This document shows positions 9,155 to 16,767 of a stretch of DNA of 51,288 nt, in pieces. Source of the stretch: JAVXTH01 sp036642795 (GTDB lineage: Bacteria > Bacillota_I > Bacilli_A > Erysipelotrichales > Erysipelotrichaceae); assembly GCA_036642795.1 (NCBI GenBank), contig JAVXTH010000007.1, positions 1 through 51,288 on the forward strand, written 5' to 3'. Position 1 is the stretch's first letter. Each line of letters opens with the position of its first letter. Both the position numbers and the translations under genes were made by a program. Under the pieces are notes generated by a model. The model was not told the DNA's origin. It did no database searches and saw nothing but the letters and a program-made list of their open reading frames with translations.

Positions 9155-11746
9155 TTATTTTGCCTCAAACCAGGATTTGCCGACTTTCGCTTCGGCAATT
9201 AATGGAACTTTTAGTTCCATCGCATGACACATTCCTTCTTCAACAATTTCTTTCATTCGCTCAACCTCATCTAATTCACAATCAAAGATTAATTCATCAT
9301 GAATCTGTAAAATCATCTTTGATTTTAAGTTTTCTTCTTTCATTTTACGATAAACAATAATCATCGCTTTTTTTATTAAATCCGCAGCACTCCCTTGAAT
9401 CGGAGCATTCATCGCAGCTCGTTTCCCAAATTCTCGCATCATGAAATTCTTATCGTGAATTTCAGGAATACTACGACGGCGATTAAATAGTGTCTTTACA
9501 TAACCATTGGCTTCACAAAAAGCAATTGTCTCATCCATAAAATTTTTAATATTTGGATAGGAAGCAAAATATTTTTGAATAAATCGTTCGGCTTCTTTCT
9601 TAGAAATATTTAATTGTTCACTTAAACCAAATGCCGATTGACCATAAACAATACCAAAATTAACCGTCTTAGCACTTCTTCGCATCTGTGCACTCACTTC
9701 ATCGATGTTACAATCAAAGATTTCCATTGCGGTTTTGCTATGAATATCAATCTCTTGATTGAAAGCATGAATCATCGCTTGTTCATCTGCCATATGGGCA
9801 AGCATTCTAAGTTCAATCTGAGAATAATCCGCTGCCAATAAAACATGCTGTGGACTTGCGATAAACGCCTTACGAATTTCTTTTCCTTCTTCATCTCGTA
9901 CACTGATATTCTGTAAGTTTGGTTCACTGGAAGATAATCTTCCGGTTTGTGTTAAACATTGATTAAAGATTGTATGAATCTTGCCATCTTTACCAACATG
10001 TTTACTTAAACCAATCGCATAAGTAGAATATAATTTTTGATATTTACGCTGTTCCATCAACAATGGAATAACGGGATGTTGTGATGCTAATTTTGCTAAT
10101 ACATCAATCGCAGTACTACGCTTTTTATTTGCTTTTAAACCTAATTCATCAAATAAAACATTTGCTAATTGCTTTGGTGAATTGATATTAAACTCAAATC
10201 CTACGATTGCATATATTTGCGAACTCAATTCTTCAATTTTAGAAAGCGTTGTATTGGCAATTTGATCTAAAACATTTAAGTCTGTCGTAACGCCATTACG
10301 TTCCATTTCAAATAAAACATAAGCCAAAGGGATTTCAATTTGATTAAATAAATCCATCATTTCTAAAGCTTCTAATTCTTTATTTAATTCTTCAATTAAA
10401 GGATACAAATGATTACATTGCGCAAAAACATATTCCATTCTTAATCCTTGATCCGCTAATTTAGGTTTACCCTTTTTCCCATAAACCTCATCACTTGTTG
10501 AAGTAAAGCCATATTTATCACCTAGTTTTTGATAATCATTGATACTTCCATCCACTAAGAAAGCGGCAATCATGATATCAAAAGCTAAGTTATTAATTTC
10601 CATTTTATGAAGTGAAAATGCATGATACATACGTTTAATATCATAAGCACATTTCTTTTTATCACTTTTTAAGTAATCCAATAAAGCTTGATCTTTTAAC
10701 ATCGCATCCCATTCAATATATTGACATTGATCTTTAAACTTAATTCCCATGCCATATAAAGTAGTCTCAAAATAACTTTCATTATCAATATCTAAAAATA
10801 ACAAAGCTCCCTCTTGTAGCAGTGCTTCATCAATATGGTTGCTAGTTACACAGGTTGCTTGTGTTTTGCTTACTGGTTCTTGTTTTTTCGCACTTCGACG
10901 AATAAAACCATTCATTTCATATTTCGCATAAAAATCCATTAATTCCGCTTTTGGTTCTTTAAAATCTAAATCTTCTAACTTAAAAGGAATCTTCGCATCG
11001 GTAATAATTGTTGCCAAGTGTTTTGATAAGAACGCATTCTCTTTATCTTCAATTAAACGCTCCTTTAACTTACCCTTTAATTCATCGATATGTTCATAAA
11101 CCCCTTCTACACTTTCATACTCCGCTAACAGCTTCAAAGCAGTCTTTTCCCCAACTCCTTTAACGCCCGGTATATTATCTGCTTGATCCCCCATTAAACC
11201 CTTTAATTCAATGATTTGATGAGGTGTAATCCCCATTGTTTCTTTTAAACTTGCTTCATCCACAATATCAATTTCACTGATACCTTTTTTCATTAAATAA
11301 ACATTGGTCGTTGGATCAATCAATTGAAGTAAATCTTTATCACTCGATAAGATATTAATTTGATAGTCTGGATAATTCTTTGCCATCGTTCCAATAATAT
11401 CATCTGCTTCAATTCCTTCACATTCATAACGAAAAATACCATAAGCATCTAAGTATTCTCGCACAATCGCAAATTGCACAATTAAATCTTGATCTAGTTC
11501 TTTTCGAGTTCCTTTATAAGCAGGATATTCAATATGACGAAAGGTTGGTTTTCCACTATCCCATGCGACAAATACTTTATCCGGTTGAATTAATTCAAAT
11601 GCTTTTTGAAGCATATTCGCAAAACCAGTGATTGCATTGGTTGGTATTCCATTTGAGGTTGTCATGCTTCGACCATACAAAGTAGCATAATAAGCACGAA
11701 ATAACATCGAATTCCCATCTATTAATAACATTTTTTTCATCGACAT
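9155..11746 (-). CDS. polA: DNA polymerase I with inactive proofreading domain
   Basis: This is the repair and Okazaki-fragment polymerase. Domains in order: the 5-prime nuclease (about 1-290; GVKGVGEKTALKLL, PAYKGTR), a 3-prime exonuclease fold (about 300-460), and the polymerase (motif A DYSQIELRM near 645, motif B RRSAKTVNFGIVYGQ, motif C QIHDELIFD near 810). The exonuclease acidic residues look lost: the first motif reads LDIDNE where FDTE would be, the second has AYDIKRMY in place of N-x-x-x-D, and the third has YVFAQCN. This is like Bacillus Pol I, so proofreading is probably absent. GGAGG lies 6-8 bases before ATG. An extended -10 (TGGTAGAAT) at 11769-11777 is the likely promoter. Confidence 0.98.
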   Translation of the reverse strand: MSMKKMLLIDGNSMLFRAYYATLYGRSMTTSNGIPTNAITGFANMLQKAFELIQPDKVFVAWDSGKPTFRHIEYPAYKGTRKELDQDLIVQFAIVREYLDAYGIFRYECEGIEADDIIGTMAKNYPDYQINILSSDKDLLQLIDPTTNVYLMKKGISEIDIVDEASLKETMGITPHQIIELKGLMGDQADNIPGVKGVGEKTALKLLAEYESVEGVYEHIDELKGKLKERLIEDKENAFLSKHLATIITDAKIPFKLEDLDFKEPKAELMDFYAKYEMNGFIRRSAKKQEPVSKTQATCVTSNHIDEALLQEGALLFLDIDNESYFETTLYGMGIKFKDQCQYIEWDAMLKDQALLDYLKSDKKKCAYDIKRMYHAFSLHKMEINNLAFDIMIAAFLVDGSINDYQKLGDKYGFTSTSDEVYGKKGKPKLADQGLRMEYVFAQCNHLYPLIEELNKELEALEMMDLFNQIEIPLAYVLFEMERNGVTTDLNVLDQIANTTLSKIEELSSQIYAIVGFEFNINSPKQLANVLFDELGLKANKKRSTAIDVLAKLASQHPVIPLLMEQRKYQKLYSTYAIGLSKHVGKDGKIHTIFNQCLTQTGRLSSSEPNLQNISVRDEEGKEIRKAFIASPQHVLLAADYSQIELRMLAHMADEQAMIHAFNQEIDIHSKTAMEIFDCNIDEVSAQMRRSAKTVNFGIVYGQSAFGLSEQLNISKKEAERFIQKYFASYPNIKNFMDETIAFCEANGYVKTLFNRRRSIPEIHDKNFMMREFGKRAAMNAPIQGSAADLIKKAMIIVYRKMKEENLKSKMILQIHDELIFDCELDEVERMKEIVEEGMCHAMELKVPLIAEAKVGKSWFEAK

Positions 11747-11768
11747 AAGTTACCTCCATATACGTTTT

Positions 11769-11777
11769 ATTCTACCA
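11769..11777 (-). promoter_or_regulatory. Extended -10 promoter for the polA operon
   Basis: On the minus strand the sequence TGGTAGAAT (TGn plus a -10 hexamer) lies 23 bases before the polA ATG. No good -35 is visible 17 bases upstream, which is usual for extended -10 promoters. The predicted leader is only about 16 bases and contains the GGAGG. Confidence 0.5.
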
Positions 11778-11799
11778 CATTATTGTAGTTCTATCGACA

Positions 11800-11830
11800 A
11801 TTTCATCAATTATTACTGAATTGATGAAAT
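11800..11830. other. Perfect 12-bp inverted repeat upstream of polA
   Basis: The arms ATTTCATCAATT and AATTGATGAAAT are separated by 7 bases. The U-rich run (GATTATTTTTTT) follows only on the plus strand, so as a terminator it would stop plus-strand transcripts, for which I see no gene. Because it lies just upstream of the polA promoter on the minus strand, it could instead be an operator. Confidence 0.5.
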
Positions 11831-11857
11831 GATTATTTTTTTATCCTAATAAAAAGC

Positions 11858-11902
11858 TAATAAAAATACATCCTTTGTTTTGGTTAGCCAAAATTAAGGA
11901 TG
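11858..11902 (-). terminator. Terminator after the ABC permease gene
   Basis: A long, slightly imperfect stem (CATCCTT-GTTTTGG against CCAAAA-AAGGATG) spans 11869-11902, followed on the minus strand by a U-rich tract (UAUUUUUAUU). It lies 17 bases past the permease stop codon. Confidence 0.8.
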
Positions 11903-11918
11903 CATTTCATTTAAGGTT

Positions 11919-12647
11919 TCAATGTTTTTTAGGATGAAAGAATATTTTTAAAGCTTGTTCCAAAACAACCAATAATATAATAATCCAAATGGTCCAAGCA
12001 AAAATTCCTGCCATATCTAAATTAATCCGACAATATTGTAATTCCCTTCCAATTCCTTGATCAACTTGGCCTAATATTTCAGCCATCACGCCAACTTTAA
12101 ATGCTAAGCCAACCCCACTTGAAAGTGAAGCAGAAATAAAGGGGCGTAACATTGGTAAATCAATTTTAATGATTTGCTGCCATTTTGATAAGGGATAAAT
12201 TATTAAAACATCCATTAATTTTTTATCCTTACTATTTAAACCAGTTAAAAAATTACTATAAAACATCGGGAACAAAATCAAGAAAGTAATAATCGTAGCA
12301 GAACTCTCTCGGCCAAACCAAATTAAAATAATAATAATATATGAAATATTAGGAACACTTTTCGCTAGGGTAATCAAAGGCATTAATAAACCCGAAAGAA
12401 TTTTAGAATAATAGGAACATAAAGCAAAGCCTAATGCAGCAAACAGGGCGAAACATAAACCTATTAAGGAGCGGGTTAAGGTTGTAAATACCACATGATA
12501 AAAATCCGGTGAAGTAATTTGATGTAACATTGAAGTTATGACTGCTTGTGGATAAGGTAATATGTACGAATTATCTATATAATAAGCACCAAGCCACCAT
12601 GCGATTATAATTAAAATGGAACCAATTGTAACGTATCGCTTTTTCAT
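11919..12647 (-). CDS. ABC transporter permease, SsuC/TauC-like
   Basis: This inner-membrane permease of 242 aa has about six hydrophobic segments and the binding-protein-dependent transport domain. The EAA-type cytoplasmic loop near IDLPMLRPFISASLSSGVGLAFKVGVMAEILG resembles SsuC/TauC/ThiX permeases. The start at 12647 has AGAGGTGAT about 6 bases upstream. It follows the substrate-binding lipoprotein gene after a hairpin, and no ATPase gene is present nearby, so it must share an ATPase encoded elsewhere or be a partial system. The substrate cannot be read from the sequence. Confidence 0.88.
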   Translation of the reverse strand: MKKRYVTIGSILIIIAWWLGAYYIDNSYILPYPQAVITSMLHQITSPDFYHVVFTTLTRSLIGLCFALFAALGFALCSYYSKILSGLLMPLITLAKSVPNISYIIIILIWFGRESSATIITFLILFPMFYSNFLTGLNSKDKKLMDVLIIYPLSKWQQIIKIDLPMLRPFISASLSSGVGLAFKVGVMAEILGQVDQGIGRELQYCRINLDMAGIFAWTIWIIILLVVLEQALKIFFHPKKH

Positions 12648-12697
12648 CAAATCACCTCTTTTCATTTCTTATTATAGTATATTTATGTTCATAAGGA

Positions 12698-12723
12698 TAG
12701 AAAAAACGGTATTTCTACCGTTT
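12698..12723 (-). terminator. Hairpin at the stop of the substrate-binding protein gene
   Basis: An 8-bp stem (AAACGGTA/TACCGTTT) with a 4-base loop lies at 12704-12723, followed on the minus strand by a short U run. It overlaps the stop codon, so the permease downstream is likely expressed at a lower level by read-through. Confidence 0.75.
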
Positions 12724-13648
12724 AACGAATTATCATATCTTCTGTGTAAGTAATTTTAAACATTTTTAAGAATGTTTCAAGATCTTTTGTAGCTTTGCTT
12801 GCCTTAACATATTTAATATTTTGTTTATCCCATGTTAACTTAGCAATTTTTTCATTTGGAATTCCTAATTTCTTAATTCCAGCTTTTTTAGCTAATTTAC
12901 TAATTTGTGTTGGATCTTTTTTAACTGTTTTATTCACGAATTTTTCAATTCGTTTGCTAGCATAATCACCTGATTTATTACGTCCACGTTTTACGAACAT
13001 TGCAGCTTGTGGATAACCAGCATTTTCCATGTTATGTTTTGTTTTGAATTCTGCTTGTAAATCTTTAATAACACTTAAATTAATACCTTTTTCTTTAGCT
13101 TTCATAATCGTTGCCGTTGCAGCCGGTTCTGCTAATAAACCTACGTTAGCTTTACCAGATAACAATTGCGCTTGTACATCACTCACAGCATTGTAAGCAA
13201 CGTTTTTAACTGCAACTTGATTAAAATCAATCGTGTTCTTTAAAATCATTCCGGGAACTGCTCCTTCACCAAAACTAGCAAAGTCGCCTTCTTGATTTAG
13301 TGCTTCAGCACTATTACCAACTACATATAGATTTCCCCAAGTAATAATGGAATCTAATAAGAATGGTGTGTTACCTTCTTGAATCATTTTTGTTCCTAGA
13401 TTAACCGGAGCAAGAATAACATCATAATCCGATGATTCTTTCGCAAGTTCCGCACTTAATACTTCTGGTCCTTGAACAATCGTAATCTTAACATGTTTAT
13501 TATCATATAATGGTAATAAAGATAATGCAGTCGCTCCTGCTGGTGCTAAAATTTTAACTTTGTCATTTGGTACGTCGGTTGTTTGACCACCTACACAGCC
13601 TGTTAATAGTAGTGTAGTAGCCATTAATAATGCAGCAATTTTTTTCAT
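12722..13648 (-). CDS. ABC substrate-binding lipoprotein, NMT1/SsuA-like
   Basis: This is an extracellular solute receptor anchored by lipid: the signal peptide MKKIAALLMATTLLLTGC ends in a lipobox (LTGC, Cys18). The rest (308 aa in all) has the fold pattern of type II binding proteins for small organic ions (SYDVILAPVNLGTKM-like segment, LLSGKANVGLLAEPAATA, like NMT1/SsuA proteins). Its ATG overlaps the thrS TGA (ATGA), so it is translationally coupled to thrS and falls under the thrS T-box. That could mean the ligand relates to threonine or it could be incidental. The permease gene lies downstream. Confidence 0.85.
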   Translation of the reverse strand: MKKIAALLMATTLLLTGCVGGQTTDVPNDKVKILAPAGATALSLLPLYDNKHVKITIVQGPEVLSAELAKESSDYDVILAPVNLGTKMIQEGNTPFLLDSIITWGNLYVVGNSAEALNQEGDFASFGEGAVPGMILKNTIDFNQVAVKNVAYNAVSDVQAQLLSGKANVGLLAEPAATATIMKAKEKGINLSVIKDLQAEFKTKHNMENAGYPQAAMFVKRGRNKSGDYASKRIEKFVNKTVKKDPTQISKLAKKAGIKKLGIPNEKIAKLTWDKQNIKYVKASKATKDLETFLKMFKITYTEDMIIR

Positions 13649-15375
13649 TTTTTCTCCTCGACTTCCTTTTTAAGAGTAGCAATCAATTCTTTGATTGGTA
13701 ATGTTATTGAATCCTTTGATCCCATTCGACGAATGGTAGCTGTTCCGTTTTCAATTTCACCTTGTCCAACGACAATTTGAACAGGAATCTTATGCATCTG
13801 AGCTTCCCGGATGCGATAGCCTAGTTTTTCATTACGTGCATCGACTTCGGATCTAAATCCATTGGCAAGTAATTCTTGATTCAATTTTTGGGCATAGTCT
13901 AAATGCTCTTCATGATGAACTGGAACTACGACAATTTGTTTTGGTGATAACCATAAAGGAAAATTACCAGCATAGTGTTCAATCAAGATCGCAATAAAAC
14001 GTTCAACAGCGCCAAAAATAACACGGTGAACCATAATTGGACGTTTCTTAGTACCATCTTTTTCAATATAAGTTAAATCAAAACGTTCAGGTAAATTCAT
14101 GTCCAACTGTATTGTAGCACATTGCCACTCTCTACCCAAAGAATCTTTGATATGAAAATCTAGTTTAGGACCATAAAATGCTCCATCTCCAGGATTAACT
14201 TTATAAGTTTTACCAGCATGGATACAGGCTGCTGCTAAGGCTGCTTCACTGCGCTCCCATACGGATATCTCGCCGATATACTTCTCTTCTGGACGAGTGC
14301 TTAACTCAATTCGATATGGTAAATTAAAGACAGAATAAATACGATCAACAAATTCAATTACCCGCATTACTTCTTCTTCAATTTGATCTTCTCGCATATA
14401 AATATGCGCATCATCTTGAGTAAAGGTACGAACTCTAAATAAACCATTTAAAGCACCACTTGCTTCATGACGATGAACTTGACCAAGTTCACCCATACGA
14501 ATTGGTAAATCTTTATAAGAATGTAAACTATTTTTATAAACAAGAATACTACCAGGACAGTTCATCGGTTTAATCGCAAATTTACGATCATCGACATCAC
14601 TGATATACATGTTATCACCATAATTATTCCAGTGACCACTGCGTTCCCATAACTCTTGTGACATCATAATTGGTGTCTTAATAAATTGATAACCTTCTTT
14701 TGTGTGTTCTTCATACCAATAATTCTCTAAGATATTTCTTAGAATCATTCCATTTGGTAAGAAAAATGGCATACCAGGAGCATATTCACTCATCATAAAT
14801 AAATCAAGTTCACGACCTAATTTCTTATGATCACGTTTTTTAGCTTCTTCTAATAGTTGTAAATGAGCCTCTAAATCTTCTTTGTTTTCAAAACAGATTC
14901 CATAAATACGTTGTAGCATTTTATTCTTAGAATCACCTTTCCAATAAGCTCCTGAATGTTTTAATAATTTAAAATTCTTACATTCCTTAACGGTATCAAC
15001 ATGGGGTCCTCTACATAAATCAATAAATTCGCCTTGCGCATAACATGTAATTGTTCCATCTTCTAAATCTTCAATTAAAGCTAATTTATAAGGATCCTCT
15101 TTAAACAATTCAAGCGCTTCTGCTTTACTAATCTCTTTGCGTGTAATGCGTTTTCCATCTTTCGCAATTTTCTTCATTTCTTTTTCAATCTTTTCTAAAT
15201 CTTCATCACGAATGACTTCATCACCTAAATCAATGTCATAATAAAAACCATCACTGATTACTGGTCCTACCCAGAATTTAGCTTGTGGGTATAAACGTTT
15301 TACTGCCTGTGCCATCATATGGGCACAAGAGTGATTTAATTTAGATAGTTTTTCATCTTCTTTAATATCAATCAT
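13645..15375 (-). CDS. thrS: Threonyl-tRNA synthetase lacking the TGS domain
   Basis: This enzyme charges tRNA-Thr. The editing domain begins almost at the N-terminus (HSCAHMMAQAV, and CRGPH further on). The catalytic core follows, with zinc ligands in KPMNCPGS, QVHRHEASG and VHRVIFGAVERF, then the anticodon-binding domain. At 576 aa it is about 65 residues shorter than the common form because the N-terminal TGS domain is absent. The expression signal is a T-box leader directly upstream, with a strong promoter at 15633-15661. GGAGAG lies 7 bases before ATG. Confidence 0.97.
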   Translation of the reverse strand: MIDIKEDEKLSKLNHSCAHMMAQAVKRLYPQAKFWVGPVISDGFYYDIDLGDEVIRDEDLEKIEKEMKKIAKDGKRITRKEISKAEALELFKEDPYKLALIEDLEDGTITCYAQGEFIDLCRGPHVDTVKECKNFKLLKHSGAYWKGDSKNKMLQRIYGICFENKEDLEAHLQLLEEAKKRDHKKLGRELDLFMMSEYAPGMPFFLPNGMILRNILENYWYEEHTKEGYQFIKTPIMMSQELWERSGHWNNYGDNMYISDVDDRKFAIKPMNCPGSILVYKNSLHSYKDLPIRMGELGQVHRHEASGALNGLFRVRTFTQDDAHIYMREDQIEEEVMRVIEFVDRIYSVFNLPYRIELSTRPEEKYIGEISVWERSEAALAAACIHAGKTYKVNPGDGAFYGPKLDFHIKDSLGREWQCATIQLDMNLPERFDLTYIEKDGTKKRPIMVHRVIFGAVERFIAILIEHYAGNFPLWLSPKQIVVVPVHHEEHLDYAQKLNQELLANGFRSEVDARNEKLGYRIREAQMHKIPVQIVVGQGEIENGTATIRRMGSKDSITLPIKELIATLKKEVEEKK

Positions 15376-15626
15376 TTTATTCTCTCCATTCTTTCACAAA
15401 AAAAAGACCTCAGTCAAAGGACGTCAGTCATGCGCGGTACCACCTTTGTTCATACTTAGCTTAATAAGTATGCACTCTTATCCTTAACGCGGATGATGAC
15501 GGCACACCCTTCCAGGGGCAACTCCAAGGTGGTAAGACATCTTCTTGATCAAGGCTTGCACCAAACGCCTTGTCTCTTTAAATCAAGGTTAGATATCCGT
15601 TTATCCTTTTCAAACGTTTTTGATAT
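15376..15626 (-). promoter_or_regulatory. T-box riboswitch leader of thrS
   Basis: On the minus strand, 15433-15446 reads AGGTGGTACCGCG, the T-box that pairs with uncharged tRNA. It is followed at 15403-15430 by a terminator-like segment and eight U. Upstream lies a long, paired stem I region (about 15480-15615). A likely specifier ACC (Thr) occurs at 15531-15533, with a second ACC immediately after. Uncharged tRNA-Thr would stabilise the antiterminator and allow thrS (and the coupled binding protein) to be transcribed. The whole stretch between thrS and the next gene is accounted for by this element. Confidence 0.93.
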
Positions 15627-15632
15627 AGGTAA

Positions 15633-15661
15633 TTTATACACCAAATCATTTTTTTTGTCAA
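15633..15661 (-). promoter_or_regulatory. Strong sigma-A promoter of the thrS T-box operon
   Basis: On the minus strand a perfect -35 TTGACA (15656-15661) is separated by 17 bases from a -10 TATAAA (15633-15638), placing the start near 15626, at the head of the T-box leader. Confidence 0.9.
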
Positions 15662-15677
15662 TCATAACACCTGTCAT

Positions 15678-16001
15678 TTACTCTACAATTTTAAGGATGA
15701 AAGGCTTTGTAATCGTTCGTTTTTCTTTTTTAAAGGTAATCGTATATTCACCCACTTTATTAAAATCAACTTTGGCAATTACTTGTATGTATTGTTTCTG
15801 TTCTTTTGTTAAGCCTTGCCCTTCAAATATAATATTATCTTTAACATCTAATAACTTAACCGTTTTGCTTTCCTTATTTTGATCCATTGTACATTCATTA
15901 ATCTTACAGACAATCGATTCATTCTTTAAGGAATACTTACTATCTGCACTACAACCGACTAATAAAACGATTAAAATCAAACAGCTCATTATCTTTTTCA
16001 T
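15678..16001 (-). CDS. Small predicted lipoprotein of unknown function
   Basis: The product is 107 aa with an N-terminal signal MKKIMSCLILIVLLVGC ending in a lipobox (LVGC, Cys17). The rest is about 85 residues rich in beta-type alternation ending GEYTITFKKEKRTITKPF, suggestive of a small Ig-like fold (inference). Two further cysteines (CKINEC) could form a disulfide outside the cell. AAGGAGAT lies 5 bases before ATG. Its stop codon lies just beyond the thrS promoter, so it transcribes toward the T-box operon. No family was recognised. Confidence 0.75.
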   Translation of the reverse strand: MKKIMSCLILIVLLVGCSADSKYSLKNESIVCKINECTMDQNKESKTVKLLDVKDNIIFEGQGLTKEQKQYIQVIAKVDFNKVGEYTITFKKEKRTITKPFILKIVE

Positions 16002-16047
16002 ATTATCTCCTTCTTGTTACTATCATTCTATCCATAAATCACTAAAA

Positions 16048-16105
16048 ATACAATTGATATTTCATAACATTGTATTTACCAAAATTTGGATATAATTTTA
16101 TCCAA
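16048..16105 (+). promoter_or_regulatory. Paired inverted repeats at the recombinase promoter
   Basis: Two inverted repeats lie upstream of the recombinase gene: ATACAAT (16048-16054) with ATTGTAT (16069-16075), and TTGGATA (16086-16092) with TATCCAA (16099-16105). A -10 match TATAAT (16091-16096) lies inside the second palindrome, with TTGTAT 15 bases upstream as a weak -35. The layout would suit autoregulation or recombinase binding. Confidence 0.5.
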
Positions 16106-16152
16106 GAAAAAATTGTAATTTCGCTTATAATAAAAGATATAAGAGGTGACAT

Positions 16153-16767
16153 ATGGGAAAAATATATGGTTATGTAAGAGTTTCAAGTAGAGATCAAAAT
16201 GAAGCACGTCAATATTTAGAATTATTAGAATATGGAATTGATAAAAAAATGATTTATATGGATAAACTAAGTGGGAAAGATTTTAATCGTCCAAGTTATC
16301 AAAGATTAGTTTATAAAAAGATTAAAAAAGGTGACTTAATCGTGATTAAAAGTATTGATCGTTTAGGTAGAAATTATAATGAAATATTAGCTGAATGGAA
16401 ATATATCACAAAGGATAAAAATGTGGATATTAAAATATTAGATATGCCTTTATTAGATACGGATCAAAATAAAGATTTATTAGGTACCTTAATTGGTGAT
16501 ATTGTATTACAGTTATTATCGTTTGTCGCAGAAAATGAGCGAATTAATATAAGACAACGTCAAGCAGAAGGAATAAAAGCAGCACAGCTACGAGGCGTTC
16601 GTTTTGGAAGGCCACAAGTTAAGTTACCAGATAACTTTCCGCTTGTTTATAAACAATGGTCAAACAAGCAATTAACAAGCTCACAGGCGATCGGATTGAC
16701 CGGATTAAAGTATTCGACTTTTTATAAAAAAGTGAAAGAATATAAAAAGAATACCGAAGTATTCTAA
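16153..16767 (+). CDS. Stand-alone serine recombinase (resolvase/invertase family)
   Basis: This 204-aa protein has the N-terminal resolvase catalytic domain: GYVRVSSRDQNEARQ carries the nucleophilic serine and the arginines, and KSIDRLGRN and ENERINIRQRQAEGI are the other family motifs. A C-terminal helix-turn-helix follows (SSQAIGLTGLKYSTFYKKVKEY). It is a small-serine recombinase like Hin/Tn3 resolvases and lacks the long C-terminus of phage integrases. AGAGGTGA lies 5 bases before ATG. No transposase or clear invertible segment flanks it. It is convergent with the aminopeptidase gene, the two stop codons overlapping by 4 bases. Confidence 0.93.
   Translation: MGKIYGYVRVSSRDQNEARQYLELLEYGIDKKMIYMDKLSGKDFNRPSYQRLVYKKIKKGDLIVIKSIDRLGRNYNEILAEWKYITKDKNVDIKILDMPLLDTDQNKDLLGTLIGDIVLQLLSFVAENERINIRQRQAEGIKAAQLRGVRFGRPQVKLPDNFPLVYKQWSNKQLTSSQAIGLTGLKYSTFYKKVKEYKKNTEVF

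Noticed and set aside
15493..15882. Plus-strand open frame over the thrS leader
   Set aside because: It is antisense to the T-box structure and the small lipoprotein gene and shows no family pattern.
16021..16152. res site of a Tn3-type transposon next to the recombinase
   Set aside because: No transposase, no terminal inverted repeats and no three-subsite layout are visible; only two simple palindromes.
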